Below are positions 25,473 through 28,592 of a stretch of 28,592 bases of DNA, one piece after another. This DNA comes from Bacillota bacterium (lineage in GTDB: Bacteria > Bacillota > Clostridia > Acetivibrionales > DTU013). Made by a program: the position numbers and the translations under genes. Every line of letters starts with the position of its first letter. Position 1 is the stretch's first letter. The stretch lies in contig JAEYON010000115.1 of the NCBI GenBank assembly GCA_023411645.1, positions 1-28,592 of the forward strand. The letters are read 5' to 3'. The notes beneath the pieces are model-generated. The model was not told the DNA's origin. It saw only the letters and a program-made list of their open reading frames with translations, and did no database searches.

Positions 25473-26676
25473 AATTCTCTACATATGCCTTTTTATAGCC
25501 GCTCTGATCTTCACATACTTCTACGGCGGCAAGATGCCATATATGCTGCTGTATACCGTATTGATGCTTCCGATTGTATCACTTGTATATACGCTGGTGA
25601 TTTTTCTTCGATTCAAGTACGGACAGGAGCTGGATAAGAAATTTGTTACCAAGGGGGATAAGCTGAACTTTATTTTCAGCATCAATAATGAAGACTTTTT
25701 TATCTACCCTTATGTGCGGGTTGCGTTTTATGGGGCGAAAACAATTTTTGAAAACCAATTTCAGGTGAAAAGCTTTTCATTGAACCCCTTTTCAGGTAAG
25801 AATTATTTTTTCGAGCTTCAATGCAACTACCGGGGCAGCTATGAAATAGGCATCAGTTCCGTAGAGCTCGAAGATTTCTTTGGTCTTTTCAGATTCAGGT
25901 ATAATGTATTCGAACCAAAGTATGTCACTGTATACCCAAGGATTGTCTATCTGGATAAATTCATGCTTAAGACCGATTTCATGTCAGAATCCCATTCCAT
26001 GCAAAATACAAGAGATGAAGACATGACGACAATCAGTGACGTTCGAAAGTATCAATACGGCGACAGCCTTAAAAGGATCCATTGGAAACTGACCGCAAAA
26101 ACAATGGATATCATGGTAAAAAAGTTTGAAAGCACTTCTCAGACCAACACCATCATGCTTCTGGATCTGCAAAAGAATCCTTTTTCATCAGGTGAAAACA
26201 TTGTACTCGAGGACAAACTGATCGAATCCATCGTTGCCGTACTATATTACTGTCTATATAAGTGGATACCCGTCAATCTGGTGTTTTACAGCGGTAAGCT
26301 TGTAAATATTCTCGCTAAAAACCATCTGATGTTCAATGAAATATTTGAATTGCTGGCAAAGATTAAATTTAACGAAACCGTTCCTTTAAAGGATCTGCTT
26401 GATATCTACACCACAAATGTACTGAAACAAACTAACATTTTGCTCTTTACATCCAATTTGGACTATGATCTGTACAATCAGATCTATAAAGCAAGCAATG
26501 CAGGATATGATGTCAGCTTGATATACACCTCGCCGGAAAAATTTACTGGTCTTAAAAATCCGGAGGTTGAAAGCATTCTCAGCTCTCTTCCTGAAATAGG
26601 TGTAAACAGCTATAAGATCAATGTGGACGATGATATTAAGGAAATCCTTGAATGCAATGGAGGTAGGTGTCCATGA
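25459..26676 (+). CDS. DUF58-domain membrane protein
   Basis: A 405-residue protein with two N-terminal hydrophobic segments (about 6-24 and 27-50). A beta-rich region follows, then the DUF58 signature around 195-215 (VRKYQYGDSLKRIHWKLTAK). The remainder resembles a von Willebrand A-type fold (IMLLDLQKNPFS, LLFTSNLD), in which the usual metal-binding DxSxS is not obvious; DLQKN replaces it. GGTGGTGAG precedes the ATG inside the MoxR gene, and the stop overlaps the next start as ATGA, so all three genes are coupled. Members usually pair with a MoxR ATPase; a cell-envelope role is inferred. Confidence 0.9.
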   Translation: MKQSRILYICLFIAALIFTYFYGGKMPYMLLYTVLMLPIVSLVYTLVIFLRFKYGQELDKKFVTKGDKLNFIFSINNEDFFIYPYVRVAFYGAKTIFENQFQVKSFSLNPFSGKNYFFELQCNYRGSYEIGISSVELEDFFGLFRFRYNVFEPKYVTVYPRIVYLDKFMLKTDFMSESHSMQNTRDEDMTTISDVRKYQYGDSLKRIHWKLTAKTMDIMVKKFESTSQTNTIMLLDLQKNPFSSGENIVLEDKLIESIVAVLYYCLYKWIPVNLVFYSGKLVNILAKNHLMFNEIFELLAKIKFNETVPLKDLLDIYTTNVLKQTNILLFTSNLDYDLYNQIYKASNAGYDVSLIYTSPEKFTGLKNPEVESILSSLPEIGVNSYKINVDDDIKEILECNGGRCP

Positions 26677-28592
26677 ATATAAAAAACATAACAGATAAAA
26701 TCCCTGACTTATTGCTGGCACAACTGCTTACATTCAGCCTTGTCTATGCCCTCACCTCTTCCTTGTGCCTGACCTATCCTGTTTTCAAAACGTTACTGTT
26801 GTCATTGCTATGCGTTTTTACATTGTTTGTTTTGTTTTTAAATAAGAAAGTTGCCATTGTCTCAAGTATCATTACAGGTACGGCAGCACTGGCATCCATT
26901 ATCTATGTTTTCTTCTTTGTCGGGGTTGAAAAAACCGGCTCTTTTTTGAGAGGATACTTTTACTGGCTTGAGGAATATATTCAGTATCCTGACGGTTCAG
27001 AACCACTGTACCAGTATATAACTGTATTGGCACTATGTTTACTTCTTTCAATTTTTTTAGAAATATTTGTGATTAAAAGATTCAAATTTTTGATCGTTCT
27101 TTCTTTCGGCATAATCTTGTTCTCTATACAATGGTCGTATCAAATCGTATTAACAATGACGCCCTTCTATTTGTTTTTAACCTGCGCTCTTATTGCATAC
27201 CTGAAATATATTTACAAGTCCAAATCAGCTGCAGCCTCCAACGAATATGCCAGACCTGCAGTACTGGCCGTATGGAGTGTTCCGGTATGTATTCTGGTAT
27301 TACTTCTGGCTTTCTCAATAGAAGCCAGTGATAAACCGATTCAATGGGAATGGTTGGATAAGAAAGTGAATGCAGCTTACAACTATTTCAAGAAAAATCT
27401 GGATTATGAGACCTTTGATTACTTTTCACTGTCCGCATCCTCAGGGTTCGGTGACAGGAATAATCTGCTCGGAGGAAGGGTCAAGCTTGACAGGACCAAT
27501 GTACTCTATGTCACCACAAATAACAGGGTCTATCTGAAAGGTGCGTCCAAGGATGTTTATACCGGCGACCGCTGGATAAACAGTATTGAAGAATTACAGC
27601 CTACCGGATCTGATTACTCAGCCATGTACACGGACTATGAGGAGATGGTCACCGGCATGGAAATACTGTCTGAAAGTGATGAGTTCATTGATGAGTATTT
27701 TAAGGTTAACCCCGTCACTGTTTCATATTTGAATATACGGACTAAATCTCTATTCCTGCCTCAGAAAGCAGATAAATTCGAGCCTTCCGATGATGCTCTT
27801 TCCGGTTTCCTTAGCAATACCGGCGAATTTTCCTCTAGCAAAAGGCTTTCCAAAGGCTTTTATTACACAGTAAACATGTATAGTCCTAAAATAGGTACGG
27901 AAGAATTTGCTGAATTAATGCGCCAAAGTAAAAAAGGCCTGTACAGCGAATATTTGCTCTCGATTGATTTATCAGACAGTTTTGATTCCGCTTCTTCGCA
28001 AAGATCAAACCGAACTGACATAGACAATGATGAACCACCAATAAGTAAGCAGGAAATGCTTGAGACCTACCAAATACTGACGAAACTAAAGGATAACAGC
28101 ATAGAAATCTATGATACCTATCTTCAGCTTCCCGAGAACCTTCCTCAAAGGGTGAAGGATTTGTCAGCATCTCTTGTTGCTTCCTCAGACAATAATTACG
28201 ACAAAGCGAAGGCAATCGAGAAATATCTTGCCTCCAATTTCTCTTACAATCTGGATGTGCGTTCTACCCCAAGAAACAGGGATTTTATCGACTATTTCCT
28301 CTTTGACCAGAAAGAAGGCTATTGCTCCTATTTTGCATCTGCCATGGCTATTCTGGCACGATGTGCGGGTTTGCCGTCCAGATATGTGGAGGGCTACATG
28401 CTCCCACCCGAACCGGTCAAGGATAAAAACAATGCCTTTGTAGTAACAAATATGCAGGCACACGCATGGGTCGAGATATATTTCGAAGGCTATGGCTGGC
28501 TTCCCTTCGAGCCTACCTCGCCATTCAGATCAAATTTCTACGCCAATGACATTCCAGAATCGATCTTCGTGTCAGAATATAATTCCTATTAT
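26673..28592 (+). CDS. TgpA-like membrane transglutaminase-core protein (3' end outside window)
   Basis: The frame is open for 640 codons to the right edge, so the C-terminus is missing. About seven hydrophobic segments fill residues 13-216, followed by a large probably extracytoplasmic region. A transglutaminase-like core has C551 in EGYCSYFASAMAILAR, then CAGLPSRYVEGY, H597 in MQAHAWVEIY, and GWLPFEPTSP, where E613 stands where the third triad residue (usually Asp) is expected. This matches the TgpA family that accompanies MoxR and DUF58 proteins. The start ATG overlaps the DUF58 stop by four bases, with GGAGG ten bases upstream. Whether it crosslinks, hydrolyses or binds peptides cannot be told from the sequence. 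Confidence 0.9.
   Translation, partial: MNIKNITDKIPDLLLAQLLTFSLVYALTSSLCLTYPVFKTLLLSLLCVFTLFVLFLNKKVAIVSSIITGTAALASIIYVFFFVGVEKTGSFLRGYFYWLEEYIQYPDGSEPLYQYITVLALCLLLSIFLEIFVIKRFKFLIVLSFGIILFSIQWSYQIVLTMTPFYLFLTCALIAYLKYIYKSKSAAASNEYARPAVLAVWSVPVCILVLLLAFSIEASDKPIQWEWLDKKVNAAYNYFKKNLDYETFDYFSLSASSGFGDRNNLLGGRVKLDRTNVLYVTTNNRVYLKGASKDVYTGDRWINSIEELQPTGSDYSAMYTDYEEMVTGMEILSESDEFIDEYFKVNPVTVSYLNIRTKSLFLPQKADKFEPSDDALSGFLSNTGEFSSSKRLSKGFYYTVNMYSPKIGTEEFAELMRQSKKGLYSEYLLSIDLSDSFDSASSQRSNRTDIDNDEPPISKQEMLETYQILTKLKDNSIEIYDTYLQLPENLPQRVKDLSASLVASSDNNYDKAKAIEKYLASNFSYNLDVRSTPRNRDFIDYFLFDQKEGYCSYFASAMAILARCAGLPSRYVEGYMLPPEPVKDKNNAFVVTNMQAHAWVEIYFEGYGWLPFEPTSPFRSNFYANDIPESIFVSEYNSYY

Overview
The window looks like the chromosomal core of a low-to-mid-GC Firmicute, most likely a clostridium-type member of class Clostridia. 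The gene set and order, strong GGAGG-type ribosome binding sites, frequent TTG starts and a Bacillus/Clostridium-type LexA box (CGAAC-N4-GTTYG) point this way. I would not go below class. No insertion sequence, prophage, CRISPR array, rRNA or tRNA gene was seen. Almost everything is housekeeping, and I found no obviously new multi-gene system. The interest is in regulation and gene boundaries.

Layout, 1-24292 (all minus strand, so transcription runs from high to low coordinates): cinA - murJ - recA - recX - rimO - pgsA, then fapR - plsX - fabH - fabD - fabG - acpP - fabF, then rnc - radical SAM protein - smc - ftsY, then a very large Lhr-type helicase gene cut by the left edge. Plus strand, 24516-28592: a MoxR-type ATPase, a DUF58 protein and a membrane transglutaminase-like protein, the last cut by the right edge. 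No gene-free stretch exceeds 300 bases. The longest are 24293-24515 (divergent promoter region) and 4546-4763 (upstream of lhr).

The DNA-damage genes are at two places. recA has a sigma-A promoter with a LexA box just downstream of the -10, and it is followed by its modulator recX. The lhr helicase gene, about 16.8 kb away, has a TTGACA/-10 promoter with a full-consensus LexA box filling the spacer, which suggests this Lhr belongs to the SOS response. The membrane-lipid genes form a FapR-type regulon: fapR has a good FapR operator just downstream of its own promoter and leads plsX and the fab genes. The cluster resembles the Bacillus subtilis fapR-plsX-fabD-fabG-acp-rnc-smc-ftsY arrangement with fabH, fabF and a radical SAM gene added. 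Terminators after acpP, fabF and pgsA divide the block into several transcription units.

Several starts were moved from the longest open frame to the codon with the best Shine-Dalgarno spacing and family N-terminus: rnc, fabF, acpP, fabH, plsX, rimO, recX, murJ and the MoxR gene. Five genes (smc, plsX, rimO, recX, murJ) appear to start with TTG.
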